A DNA stretch of 6,146 nucleotides from Phenylobacterium sp. (GTDB taxonomy: Bacteria > Pseudomonadota > Alphaproteobacteria > Caulobacterales > Caulobacteraceae), in NCBI GenBank assembly GCA_025350885.1, contig JANXXA010000496.1:1-6146 (forward strand). Reading direction: 5' to 3'. The notes under the pieces were generated by a model. That model saw only the letters and a list, made by a program, of their open reading frames with translations. It had not been told where the DNA came from and did no database searches. The translations under genes and the position numbers were made by a program. Positions within the stretch are counted from its first letter, which is position 1. Each line of letters starts with the position of its first letter. Of the stretch, positions 1 through 6,117 are shown one piece after another.

Positions 1-142
1 CCGCCGCGCCCTGGCCGTCCGCACGATGGCAGCCAGAGCACTTCAGCAGATACAGCGCCTTGGCCGACTGCCCGCTGGCGGGCCACGCCACCGCTCCGCA
101 CGCGGCCATCAGCACGCCAGTCAACAGCGACCAGCGGCGCAT
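1..142 (-). CDS. Small c-type cytochrome, N-terminal part (cut by window edge)
   Basis: This reading frame starts with ATG two nucleotides after the light-chain stop (TAG-AG-ATG) and runs off the left edge after 47 codons. The visible protein begins MRRWSLLTG, has a short positively charged n-region and hydrophobic core, then a haem c attachment motif CSGCH at residues 35-39 followed by RADGQG. That is the usual N-terminal layout of a periplasmic class I cytochrome c. There is no strong Shine-Dalgarno sequence, so translation is probably coupled to the light-chain gene. The A. faecalis aau cluster has a small mono-haem cytochrome gene (orf-2) at the same place after aauA, which makes an electron-transfer role with the amine dehydrogenase likely (inference). 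The sequence LMAAC at residues 11-15 could be a weak lipobox, so a lipid-anchored form is possible. A di-haem MauG is less likely from the visible start, but the missing C-terminus leaves the haem count open. Confidence 0.8.
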   Translation of the reverse strand, partial: MRRWSLLTGVLMAACGAVAWPASGQSAKALYLLKCSGCHRADGQGAA

Positions 143-144
143 CT

Positions 145-681
145 CTATTCGGCCACGCCCAGCACGATGGCCACCGTGCAGTGGTAGCCCTTGTTGGTGT
201 TGGCCATGCACCAGTTGATGTCGTTGTAGAGACCCATGGAATAGCCGGGCCGCTCACCCCTGCTGTGCAGACAGAACTGGGCGCCGGAGTAGGGGGTCTT
301 GCCGCAACAGTCATAGTAGGAGACTAGGTAGTCGCGCTTGTCCGCCGGGTTGTGGCACGTGCCCACCCACGACACCTGCGAGGCCTCGGCGCCCACCGGG
401 CAGCTTGTCTTGGTCCCGCCGGAGGTGGTGCAGAGATTCCCGTCCAGCGCGCAGTAGCGCCAGTATTCGCAGGCTTTATCATCGTCGATCGGCGCGGGCT
501 TCTCGCCGGTCGCCGCAAATCCACGGTCGAAGGGCAGCGCTGCGACCACTGCTCCGCCCACGAGGAAGCCGCCCAGCCTGGCCAGGGCGCTGCGGCGACC
601 GAAGCGACGCGCGCTGGAGCGGGCGCCAGATACCAGTGCCTCGTCGAGTGTCTTGCTGACCCGGCTGAAAAAGTTCGTCAC
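145..681 (-). CDS. aauA: TTQ amine dehydrogenase light chain, aromatic amine dehydrogenase type
   Basis: Small catalytic subunit of a periplasmic quinoprotein amine dehydrogenase. It carries the TTQ cofactor made from two of its own tryptophans. Residue numbers here count from the upstream in-frame ATG at 711; subtract 10 for the GTG start chosen. A long leader with twin arginines (GRRSALARLG, 38-47) and a hydrophobic stretch (48-60) fits the Tat-like leader of this family. The mature part has W115 (VSWVGTC) and W167 (NDINWCMAN), the expected TTQ pair, plus D90, the catalytic-base equivalent D134 (YYDCCG) and T179. The segments ERPGY and NWCMAN match A. faecalis AADH better than MADH. Only 10 mature cysteines are present instead of the usual 12: the pair equivalent to MADH C38-C86 is absent. 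The GTG at 681 is preferred because GGGAGA lies 6 nt upstream and the leader length then fits the family; the ATG at 711 lacks a ribosome site and overlaps mauD. Confidence 0.93.
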   Translation of the reverse strand: MTNFFSRVSKTLDEALVSGARSSARRFGRRSALARLGGFLVGGAVVAALPFDRGFAATGEKPAPIDDDKACEYWRYCALDGNLCTTSGGTKTSCPVGAEASQVSWVGTCHNPADKRDYLVSYYDCCGKTPYSGAQFCLHSRGERPGYSMGLYNDINWCMANTNKGYHCTVAIVLGVAE

Positions 682-687
682 CGATGG

Positions 688-693
688 TCTCCC
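688..693 (-). promoter_or_regulatory. Ribosome binding site deciding the light-chain start
   Basis: On the minus strand GGGAGA lies between the mauD stop codon (698-700) and an in-frame GTG at 679-681, with a 6-nt spacer. The upstream ATG at 709-711 is preceded by CCGCCAACC, which has no purine-rich site. This favours translation from the GTG with no overlap with mauD. Confidence 0.55.
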
Positions 694-697
694 GGTT

Positions 698-1291
698 CTA
701 CTCGGCCGCATGGTTGGCGGCGTATTGCTGGAGGGAAGGCACGTTGGCGCTCAGTGCGCTGAACAGGCTCTCAAGCTGCTCGCGATTGTTCACCAGGCCC
801 TTGGCGCGGACAACGCCGGCCTTGTCGGTGAGCACGGCGAACGGCAGCCGCTGGACTCGGTAGGCCATGCCCAACTCTGACGACAGCACATAGGGGAAGG
901 CGGTGAGCCTGCGCCGGCGTATGAAATCGAGGTGCTTCGCCGCTTCGCCGTCGCTGGCCAGCACTACGTCAAGCCAAGCCTTTTCGTCGGTGCGGATGCT
1001 GCTCAGCACCGGCAGCAGTTGTTTGCAGACCGGGCAGGTCGGCGACAGGAAGAACACCAGCTGCGCGCGACCCGTCGCCCCGCCGATGGTGATGTCGGGC
1101 CCGGTCAGGCTGTGCGGCGCGAACCGGGGGCCGGGTTCGCCCACCTGGGGGCCGGCGCTGTCCATCAGCGCGCCCATCGGCGAGATCCGCTCATAGAGGA
1201 CACCGATCTGGCGCAGCATCACCACGATCACGGTGACCAGGATCAGAACCAGCACCCAAAGAGCCGCCACCGCGAACACCAGCAGCGTCAT
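698..1291 (-). CDS. mauD: Methylamine/aromatic amine dehydrogenase accessory protein MauD (thioredoxin-like)
   Basis: Membrane-anchored, periplasm-facing thioredoxin-fold protein needed in this family for correct disulfide formation and stability of the cysteine-rich light chain. The 197 residues show an N-terminal membrane helix (about 2-26), then the family-typical juxtamembrane stretch IGVLYERISPMGAL (29-42). The thioredoxin-like domain has the redox motif CPVC at 86-89 after FFLSPT, and the likely cis-proline in RLPFAV at P150. Length matches known MauD proteins (about 200). The start ATG overlaps the mauE stop as ATGA, and a strong GGAGG (1298-1302) lies 6 nt upstream. Family knowledge: mauD mutants lose the small subunit and amine growth. 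The active-site pair is intact, so the protein should be functional. Confidence 0.93.
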   Translation of the reverse strand: MTLLVFAVAALWVLVLILVTVIVVMLRQIGVLYERISPMGALMDSAGPQVGEPGPRFAPHSLTGPDITIGGATGRAQLVFFLSPTCPVCKQLLPVLSSIRTDEKAWLDVVLASDGEAAKHLDFIRRRRLTAFPYVLSSELGMAYRVQRLPFAVLTDKAGVVRAKGLVNNREQLESLFSALSANVPSLQQYAANHAAE

Positions 1292-1854
1292 ACCAAGCCT
1301 CCAAAGAGGTCCGCAGCGGACGGGGCGTAGGCCCTTCGGATGCGATGGTGATTTGCCGCCAGGAGCTCGCAGGCGATCCAGCAGGCCAGCGCGACGAGCG
1401 CCACGGCCCAGCCGACGACGGCCTCACCCAGGGTGCGCCATTCGCCGAGGCCCAGGCCCGACGGGATCAGCGCCGCAGCCAACCCGAGGTTTCGCCCGAC
1501 CATGGCCCAGCTCAGCGGCGTCGGCGGCCCGCCGCAGCCGCAGTCAATCTGCGTCCGTCCTTGCTGCAGCGCCGCCGCCATGGCGGCGGCGTAAACCAGC
1601 AGCAGCCCGCTCGCCAGCACGACGCCAACAGCCCGGACCGGGCTCACGCAAAGGGCGCAAGCCGCTACGACTTCCAGGGCCGGCAGCGCACTGCTCAAGG
1701 GCTTCAGGGCTATTTCGGGCGCTAAGCCATAGTCTCCCAGCACGCCTTCGAATCCATCACGGTCGGCCGCCTTGTGCAGCGCCGCGCGCAGCATGATGAG
1801 GGCGACAAACGCCGCCGCGCCGCCGCTGCCAAGGCGCAGGAGGTCCGCGAGCAC
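1288..1854 (-). CDS. mauE: Methylamine/aromatic amine dehydrogenase accessory membrane protein MauE
   Basis: Polytopic inner-membrane protein of the MauE/DoxX-like family, which acts with MauD in maturation and export of the TTQ light chain. The 188-residue protein has four to five hydrophobic segments, at about 9-27, 57-80, 78-96, 120-135 and 144-166. It also carries the MauE hallmark IDCGCGG at 103-109, whose cysteines C105 and C107 may exchange electrons with MauD (inference). The start is GTG, 2 nt after the heavy-chain stop (TGA-TC-GTG), without a clear ribosome site, so it is probably translationally coupled. The C-terminus overlaps the mauD start by 4 nt. An internal ATG at codon 21 would remove part of the first helix and is less likely. 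The order B-E-D-A without mauF is as in the aau cluster; MADH clusters usually have mauF before mauB. Confidence 0.92.
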   Translation of the reverse strand: MLADLLRLGSGGAAAFVALIMLRAALHKAADRDGFEGVLGDYGLAPEIALKPLSSALPALEVVAACALCVSPVRAVGVVLASGLLLVYAAAMAAALQQGRTQIDCGCGGPPTPLSWAMVGRNLGLAAALIPSGLGLGEWRTLGEAVVGWAVALVALACWIACELLAANHHRIRRAYAPSAADLFGGLV

Positions 1855-1856
1855 GA

Positions 1857-3002
1857 TCAGCGGACCACGACGGCCGCGGCGTCTCGCAGGACGATCTGGT
1901 GCGTCAGCTTGGCGGCGAACCGGGCTGTAGGGTCGACCTCGAAGCGGAACAGGCCGCCACCGTGGTTCGCCACCCCGAAGACCAGCGGGATCTTGCCTTG
2001 CGACACCGCAATCTGGGTCAGGCCCTTGGCCACCGACCGGTACAGCACGGCCTTGTGCGCCAGATCGACGGCCCAGATTTCCTCCGACCCATCCTTGTGA
2101 CCGCCTTCCTTGGAGCCGGAATGCATGGCGACGAACATGATCCCATAGGGCGCGCTGTAGCCCATGATCGCATAGCCGCCCGGCGCCCAGTCGCCGTCAA
2201 TGCCCTTGGTGAAAGCATAGGTGTCCACCAGCTGCGCTGTGTCACCTTTGTCAGACACCCGATAGAAGACCCCGCTATAGGAGACGAACGTCAGGTCGCC
2301 CTCCACACGCTGGGACTGGGCGAACAGCGGATCCTTCTCAACGTCGAAGATCGGCTTGCTGCGCGCCTGACCGGTCGCCTTGCCGTCGGGGCAGATCTTG
2401 ACGGTCAGGATCGAACCGTCGCCGCACAGGCTCGAAAAATGGGCGCCGTCTGGCGCCAGGTTGATCTGCCAGCAGCCGGGAATGGGGACTTCCGCGGTCG
2501 TCTTGCCGGACTTGAGGTCGACCACGGTCACCGATGTGGCCGGCGTGGCGTTCTGCACATAGGCGCGGGCGCCATCGGCGCTCACCTGGATCTGACCCTG
2601 TTGCGGCGAAAGCTGCGCGAATTTCGGCAGGATTGCCGCCTCCTGCTGCGTCTTCAGGGTTGCGATGTCGAACTTCTGGATGATCGCCTCTACCGGCCCG
2701 TACATGATCCGCTTGGGAAATGCCGAGGCGACGAAGCCGGTGTCGGCGCCGGGCGACAGAGTGAACTGCGGCTGCATCCCCGTGGCGTAATCGCCCTTGT
2801 AGGTCAGGTCGTCAGCCGAGAAGACGTAGATCGCGCCCGCGCCAGCCCAGGCGCCCGTTGTCACGAAGACGTTCGGGCCTGGCTTGATGGCTTTCTCGAC
2901 CGAGATCTCTTCGGCGGGAATCGGCGGCGGCGTCTGCGCTCTGCCCGCGCAAGGCGTCAGGACGATGAGACTCAGCAGCGCTGCAGCGCACTTTCCCGAC
3001 AT
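1857..3002 (-). CDS. aauB: TTQ amine dehydrogenase heavy chain, aromatic amine dehydrogenase type
   Basis: Large structural subunit of the periplasmic amine dehydrogenase (heavy2-light2 in known enzymes). It is expected to fold as a seven-bladed beta-propeller that shapes the substrate channel to the TTQ. The 381 residues include a Sec signal peptide (hydrophobic 6-17, probable cleavage after AGRA at 22). Segments that recall A. faecalis AADH are QNATPATS (150-157), GCWQINLAPDG (176-186), CGDGSILT (193-200), ARSKPIF (213-219), FVSYSGVFY (239-247) and WAPGGY (272-277). C177 and C193 probably form the conserved disulfide; C204 is an extra cysteine absent from the remembered AADH sequence. The length is close to the family norm. 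GAGGG lies 6 nt upstream of the ATG. It is the first gene of the minus-strand operon, behind a divergent promoter region with a palindrome. MADH-type activity (methylamine) cannot be excluded from sequence alone. Confidence 0.92.
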   Translation of the reverse strand: MSGKCAAALLSLIVLTPCAGRAQTPPPIPAEEISVEKAIKPGPNVFVTTGAWAGAGAIYVFSADDLTYKGDYATGMQPQFTLSPGADTGFVASAFPKRIMYGPVEAIIQKFDIATLKTQQEAAILPKFAQLSPQQGQIQVSADGARAYVQNATPATSVTVVDLKSGKTTAEVPIPGCWQINLAPDGAHFSSLCGDGSILTVKICPDGKATGQARSKPIFDVEKDPLFAQSQRVEGDLTFVSYSGVFYRVSDKGDTAQLVDTYAFTKGIDGDWAPGGYAIMGYSAPYGIMFVAMHSGSKEGGHKDGSEEIWAVDLAHKAVLYRSVAKGLTQIAVSQGKIPLVFGVANHGGGLFRFEVDPTARFAAKLTHQIVLRDAAAVVVR

Positions 3003-3037
3003 TGCTCGCCCTCGAAATCCACCCGGTCCACCGACCG

Positions 3038-3052
3038 GTCATGCCGCATGAC
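3038..3052. promoter_or_regulatory. Perfect inverted repeat, candidate operator of the amine dehydrogenase operon
   Basis: GTCATG-CCG-CATGAC is a perfect 6-nt inverted repeat with a 3-nt centre, 36 nt upstream of the heavy-chain ATG. It directly follows the candidate -10 element of that gene, so it would cover the transcription start. That placement is typical of a repressor site. No regulator gene lies in the window, so the protein that would bind it is unknown. Confidence 0.45.
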
Positions 3053-3055
3053 AGT

Positions 3056-3081
3056 CGATCAGCCCTTGAAGCTTGCGTCAA
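3056..3081 (-). promoter_or_regulatory. Candidate promoter of the amine dehydrogenase operon
   Basis: Reading the minus strand, TTGACG (3076-3081) is followed after 12 nt by GCTGATCG (3056-3063). The first element matches the -35 box of housekeeping promoters in Caulobacter-like alphaproteobacteria (TTGACG, short spacer, GCTANAWC). The -10 match is partial. The position, 50-80 nt before the heavy-chain start, is suitable. Confidence 0.35.
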
Positions 3082-3130
3082 TTAGAGCTTGGCCTTGGCT
3101 GATCGCCGCGCGCTCCTGCGCACGACCGAG

Positions 3131-3147
3131 CGCTGAGGATTTCAGCG
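3131..3147. repeat. Short inverted repeat in the divergent intergenic region
   Basis: CGCTGA-GGATT-TCAGCG forms a perfect 6-bp stem with a 5-nt loop, midway between the two divergent genes. There is no T-tract, so it is not an intrinsic terminator. It could be a second protein-binding site or simply chance in GC-rich DNA. Confidence 0.25.
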
Positions 3148-3162
3148 GGCCGCACTGTCAGC

Positions 3163-3191
3163 TTCACAATGCCCGGCGCGAACTCTAGCAT
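3163..3191 (+). promoter_or_regulatory. Candidate promoter of the divergent cytochrome c gene
   Basis: TTCACA (3163-3168) and TAGCAT (3186-3191) are separated by 17 nt, a reasonable sigma-70-type pair (5/6 and 4/6 matches). Transcription would begin near 3198 and leave a leader of about 48 nt before the ATG at 3246. It is assigned by inspection only. Confidence 0.3.
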
Positions 3192-3245
3192 CGCTGACCC
3201 AGGGCCTCCACATCATGCGGTCTGGGTAGGTCGGGGTCCTCCGGA

Positions 3246-3671
3246 ATGCGCTTCACAATTGGTCGAGCTCAGGCTTGGCGCGCTTGCCTGGCGCTGGCGC
3301 GCGCGGCGCGGCGCATCAGCGCCGCCGCGAGCCTTGCGGTCCTGATCGCGCCGGCGACCGCCAGCGCCGACGCCAAGGCGGGCGCCGTCGTGTTCACGCA
3401 CAAATGCGCCGAATGCCATTCCACCCGTCGCGGCAAGATCGTGACCGGCCCCAGTCTGGCCGGCCTGTTCGGCCGCAAGGCCGGGAGTGTCAGTGATTTC
3501 CCCTACTCGGCCGCAGTTAAGGCCTCGGCCCTTGTCTGGAACGCCGACACCCTGGACACATTCATCGCCCAGCCACGCAAGACCATTCGTGGCATCACCA
3601 TGACCTCGCCGGGCATCGCCGACGCCGCACAGCGCGCGGACCTGATCGCCTACCTTGCCACCCTCAAGTAG
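3246..3671 (+). CDS. Class I (mitochondrial/c550-type) cytochrome c, periplasmic
   Basis: Soluble mono-haem electron carrier of 141 residues. A signal peptide with an unusually long charged n-region (1-23) and hydrophobic core (24-36) is probably cleaved after ASA (41). The haem motif CAECH is at 54-58. It is followed by the class I landmarks TGPSLAGLFGRKAG (67-80), FPYSAAVK (85-92) and VWNADTL (97-103), the probable axial methionine M119 in GITMTSPGI, and the C-terminal helix RADLIAYL (130-137). The usual IPGTKM loop reads IRGITM here, an altered ligand loop that could shift redox potential (inference). It is transcribed away from the amine dehydrogenase operon from a shared intergenic region, so co-regulation and an electron-acceptor role in place of azurin or amicyanin are plausible but unproven. 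A general respiratory cytochrome c2 is the alternative. The ribosome site before the ATG is weak, and no other methionine start is available before the haem motif. Confidence 0.93.
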   Translation: MRFTIGRAQAWRACLALARAARRISAAASLAVLIAPATASADAKAGAVVFTHKCAECHSTRRGKIVTGPSLAGLFGRKAGSVSDFPYSAAVKASALVWNADTLDTFIAQPRKTIRGITMTSPGIADAAQRADLIAYLATLK

Positions 3672-3703
3672 CTATGACCGAGAGCCGGCGATAGGGACTG
3701 CGC

Positions 3704-4162
3704 CTAGTCGTAAGGGGTTCCGTCCCGATGATGATAGCTGTCGGAGCCTGGGTGGGCGACCATGTCGATATCCGGATAGTCGCATCCGTCCTCGGCCTCG
3801 CGGCGGGAGCCCACCTCCAGCAGCACGACCTCCTTGTCCGAGCGGTTCTGCAGGTGGTGGCCGTCGGGCGCGCCGGCCGGGAAGCCCGCGCAGTCACCGG
3901 CGCGCAGGGTCTGTTCGCCCGCGTCGGTGACCAGCACCACCTCGCCTGAGACCACCCAGACGAACTCATCCTCGGCGGTGTGCCAGTGCCGCTGGCTCGA
4001 CCAGACCCCGGGCGCCAGCCGTTGCAGGTTGACGCCGAACTGGGTGAGACCCGCCGCATCGCCCAGCTTCCAGCGCTTGCGCTCGAGGCACGGCGCATCA
4101 TAGGGCGGCGGATAGGCCGTTCCGAAACGGGTCGGGGCAGCGTCGATGTCGATCTTGGGCAT
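3704..4162 (-). CDS. Single-domain cupin protein of unknown substrate
   Basis: A 152-residue protein with a complete cupin_2 barrel and no signal peptide, hence cytoplasmic. Cupin motif 1 is seen as HWHTAEDEFVWVVSG, with metal ligands H59, H61 and E66 and G73. Motif 2 runs from G89 through P95, G97, H102 and N106. All four usual metal ligands are present, so it is probably a metal-binding enzyme or small-molecule binding protein. No extra domain indicates its substrate. The C-terminal tail after residue 120 is rich in Asp and His (CDYPDIDMVAHPG, then DSYHHRDG). It converges on the cytochrome c gene with 32 nt between stops and diverges from dapE across 75 nt. No link to amine oxidation can be seen other than proximity. 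Functions known for similar folds include sugar isomerases, dioxygenases and ectoine-type binding proteins, none of which can be chosen here. Confidence 0.88.
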   Translation of the reverse strand: MPKIDIDAAPTRFGTAYPPPYDAPCLERKRWKLGDAAGLTQFGVNLQRLAPGVWSSQRHWHTAEDEFVWVVSGEVVLVTDAGEQTLRAGDCAGFPAGAPDGHHLQNRSDKEVVLLEVGSRREAEDGCDYPDIDMVAHPGSDSYHHRDGTPYD

Positions 4163-4237
4163 GGGTTCATTCCACTCAAGGTCGGGCCGGTCTAGGAGAA
4201 GCGCTCAAGACTATCAGACACCACGCCGGGGGCGAGC

Positions 4238-5386
4238 TTGATCGACGCGATCGACCTGACGAAAGAGCTGATCCGCCGGCCCTCGGTGACGCCCGCCGAC
4301 GCCGGGGCGATGGATGTGGTCGAAGAGGCGCTGTCGGGCCTGGGCTTTGCCTGCCGGCGCATGAAGTTCGGCGAGATCGAGAACCTCTACGCCCGGCACG
4401 GGACAGCCCGCCCCAACCTCTGTTTCGCCGGCCACACCGACGTGGTGCCGGTGGGCGACGTGGGCGCCTGGAGCCGGGGCGCATTTGACGCCGCCGTGGT
4501 CGACGGGGTGCTGATCGGCCGGGGCGCCGTGGACATGAAATCGGCCATCGCCGCCTTCGCCGCTGCCTGCGCCACGGCGATCAACGCTGGGCAGGTGACG
4601 GGGTCGTTGTCCTTCCTGATCACCGGCGATGAGGAGGGCGTGGCCACCGATGGCACCACAAAGGTCGTCGACGCCCTGCGCGCCGAAGGCGAGGCCGTCG
4701 ACCACTGCGTGGTCGGCGAGCCCACCTCGAGCACCACGTTCGGCGACATGGTCAAGGTCGGGCGGCGCGGCTCGATCAATGTCGAGATCGCCGTCCACGG
4801 CGTGCAGGGCCACGTGGCCTATCCGCACCGCGCCGCCAATCCGGTCCCGGTGCTGCTGGACCTGCTGCAGCGGCTGCAGACCCGCGTCCTTGACGACGGT
4901 TGTCCGGAGTTCCAACCTTCGAACCTGGAGATCACCCGGATCGACGTTCCCAACACCGCAACCAACGTGATCCCGGGGATCGCCATGGCGCGGCTCAACA
5001 TCCGCTTCAATCCCAGCCACACGGGCGCGGATCTCGCGGCCTGGATCGCGGCCGAGGCCGAGGCGGCGGGCCAGGGCTTTGCCGGCACGGTCAGCGTCGT
5101 CCCGCAGATCAGCGGCGAAGCCTTCCTCACCGCGCCCGGGGCCTTCACCGAGGTCGTCGTCGCCGCCGTTCGTGACATCACCGGCGCCGAGCCGGAGCTT
5201 TCCACGACCGGGGGCACATCGGATGCCCGCTTCATCCGCGCGCTTTGCCCCGTGGTTGAGTTCGGGCTCGTCGGGACTACCATGCACCAGGTGGACGAAC
5301 GCGCGCCGATGTCCGAAATCCGCCAACTTCAGGCGGTCTACGAGCGCCTGATCGCGCGCTATTTCGAAGCGTTCGGGGCGTCGTAG
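4238..5386 (+). CDS. dapE: Succinyl-diaminopimelate desuccinylase DapE
   Basis: Cytoplasmic di-zinc M20-family hydrolase that converts N-succinyl-LL-2,6-diaminopimelate to LL-diaminopimelate and succinate, the succinylase route to lysine and peptidoglycan diaminopimelate. The 382 residues match the usual length (about 375-385). The N-terminus [14 protein letters not shown] is typical. Expected metal and catalytic residues are all visible: H66 and D68 (GHTDVVP), bridging D99 (GRGAVDMKS), general base E132 and E133 (TGDEEG), E161 (VGEPTS) and H350 (TTMHQVDE). The substrate-carboxylate region [11 protein letters not shown] is at 322-332. The start is TTG at 4238, preceded by a GGGGGCGAG purine run; no ATG or GTG lies in frame between the upstream stop (4193) and this codon. 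The 3' end overlaps the convergent truA by 28 nt. DapE is distinguished from ArgE/CPG2 relatives by the dense match to DapE motifs. Confidence 0.97.
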   Translation: MIDAIDLTKELIRRPSVTPADAGAMDVVEEALSGLGFACRRMKFGEIENLYARHGTARPNLCFAGHTDVVPVGDVGAWSRGAFDAAVVDGVLIGRGAVDMKSAIAAFAAACATAINAGQVTGSLSFLITGDEEGVATDGTTKVVDALRAEGEAVDHCVVGEPTSSTTFGDMVKVGRRGSINVEIAVHGVQGHVAYPHRAANPVPVLLDLLQRLQTRVLDDGCPEFQPSNLEITRIDVPNTATNVIPGIAMARLNIRFNPSHTGADLAAWIAAEAEAAGQGFAGTVSVVPQISGEAFLTAPGAFTEVVVAAVRDITGAEPELSTTGGTSDARFIRALCPVVEFGLVGTTMHQVDERAPMSEIRQLQAVYERLIARYFEAFGAS

Positions 5387-6117
5387 CTCACGCCCGTCAG
5401 ATAGAGCCCATCGGCGGGCGCCACCTGGCCGCAGGCCTGGCGATCGCGAGCTTCTAGCGCGGCCTTCAGGTCATCGGCCGTCCAGCGGCCCACCCCGACC
5501 TCGGCGATCGAGCCGGTCATCGAGCGGACCTGGCGGTGCAGGAACGAGCGGGAGGCGAACTCCAGCACCACCTCACAACCCTCGCGTCGCACCGCCGCCG
5601 CATCGAGCGTCTTCATCGGCGAGTTCGCCTGGCAGGCAAGGTCGCGGAAGGTGGTGAAGTCGTGGTGGCCGATCAGCACCTGGGCCGCGGCGTGCATGGC
5701 CTCGGCGTCCAGCGGCTTCTTCACATGCCACACCCGCCCCTGCTCCAGGGCGGGCGGGCTCAACCGATTGAGGACCCGGTAGCGGTAGCGCCGCCCGGTC
5801 GCGGAGAACCGCGCGTGCCAGTCCAGCGGCGCCGCCTCGGCCGCCAGCACCACGATGGGCTCCGGCCGCAGATGGGCGTTCAGCGCATTGCGCACGGTCT
5901 GCGGCGACCAGTGCTTTTCGAGATCGACGTGGGCGGCCTGGCCGGTGGCGTGGACGCCGGCGTCGGTTCGGCCGGCGGCGTGGACGCGCACGGTTTCGCC
6001 GCAGAACGCAGTCACGGCGCGTTCCAGCGATGCCTGGATCGTCGGCAGGCCGGCCTGGGCCTGGAAGCCGCGATAGGGCCGGCCGTCGTACTCGATGGTC
6101 AGGCGGTAGCGGGCCAT
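5359..6117 (-). CDS. truA: tRNA pseudouridine(38-40) synthase TruA
   Basis: Modifies uridines 38, 39 and 40 in the anticodon stem-loop of many tRNAs to pseudouridine; cytoplasmic housekeeping enzyme. The 252 residues show the TruA N-terminus [17 protein letters not shown] and the catalytic motif [14 protein letters not shown] with nucleophile D52. The central [16 protein letters not shown] (104-119) and the HHDFTTFR segment follow. The C-terminal [19 protein letters not shown] and the ending [10 protein letters not shown] are also typical. The family length is about 245-270. The ATG overlaps the stop of an upstream minus-strand frame as TGATG, suggesting coupled translation with fmt. The last residues (DAPNASK) extend past the conserved end and lie opposite the 3' end of dapE. 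Confidence 0.97.
   Translation of the reverse strand: MARYRLTIEYDGRPYRGFQAQAGLPTIQASLERAVTAFCGETVRVHAAGRTDAGVHATGQAAHVDLEKHWSPQTVRNALNAHLRPEPIVVLAAEAAPLDWHARFSATGRRYRYRVLNRLSPPALEQGRVWHVKKPLDAEAMHAAAQVLIGHHDFTTFRDLACQANSPMKTLDAAAVRREGCEVVLEFASRSFLHRQVRSMTGSIAEVGVGRWTADDLKAALEARDRQACGQVAPADGLYLTGVSYDAPNASK

Noticed and set aside
1233..1796. A 187-codon plus-strand frame opposite mauE
   Set aside because: Arg/Pro/Ser/Ala-rich shadow translation; mauE on the other strand has membrane helices and the DCGCGG motif.
2941..2960. LTPC in the heavy-chain signal peptide as a lipoprotein lipobox
   Set aside because: Proline directly before the cysteine does not fit the lipobox consensus, and AGRA|Q gives a good ordinary cleavage site; known heavy chains are soluble.
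3169..3186. Very short leader-peptide-like frame (ATG then five codons) before the cytochrome gene
   Set aside because: Only six codons, no ribosome site, and it overlaps the candidate promoter.
1899..3188. A 429-codon open frame on the plus strand opposite the heavy-chain gene, longer than the gene itself
   Set aside because: Its translation is rich in Arg and has no recognisable domain; it is a shadow of the GC-rich minus-strand gene, whose product matches a known family.
3672..3703. Possible terminator between the convergent cytochrome c and cupin genes
   Set aside because: The 32 nt contain no convincing stem and no T-run on either strand.
4214..5326. A 370-codon minus-strand frame opposite dapE
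   Set aside because: It is low-complexity, Gly/Asp/His/Arg-rich translation antisense to a confidently identified dapE.
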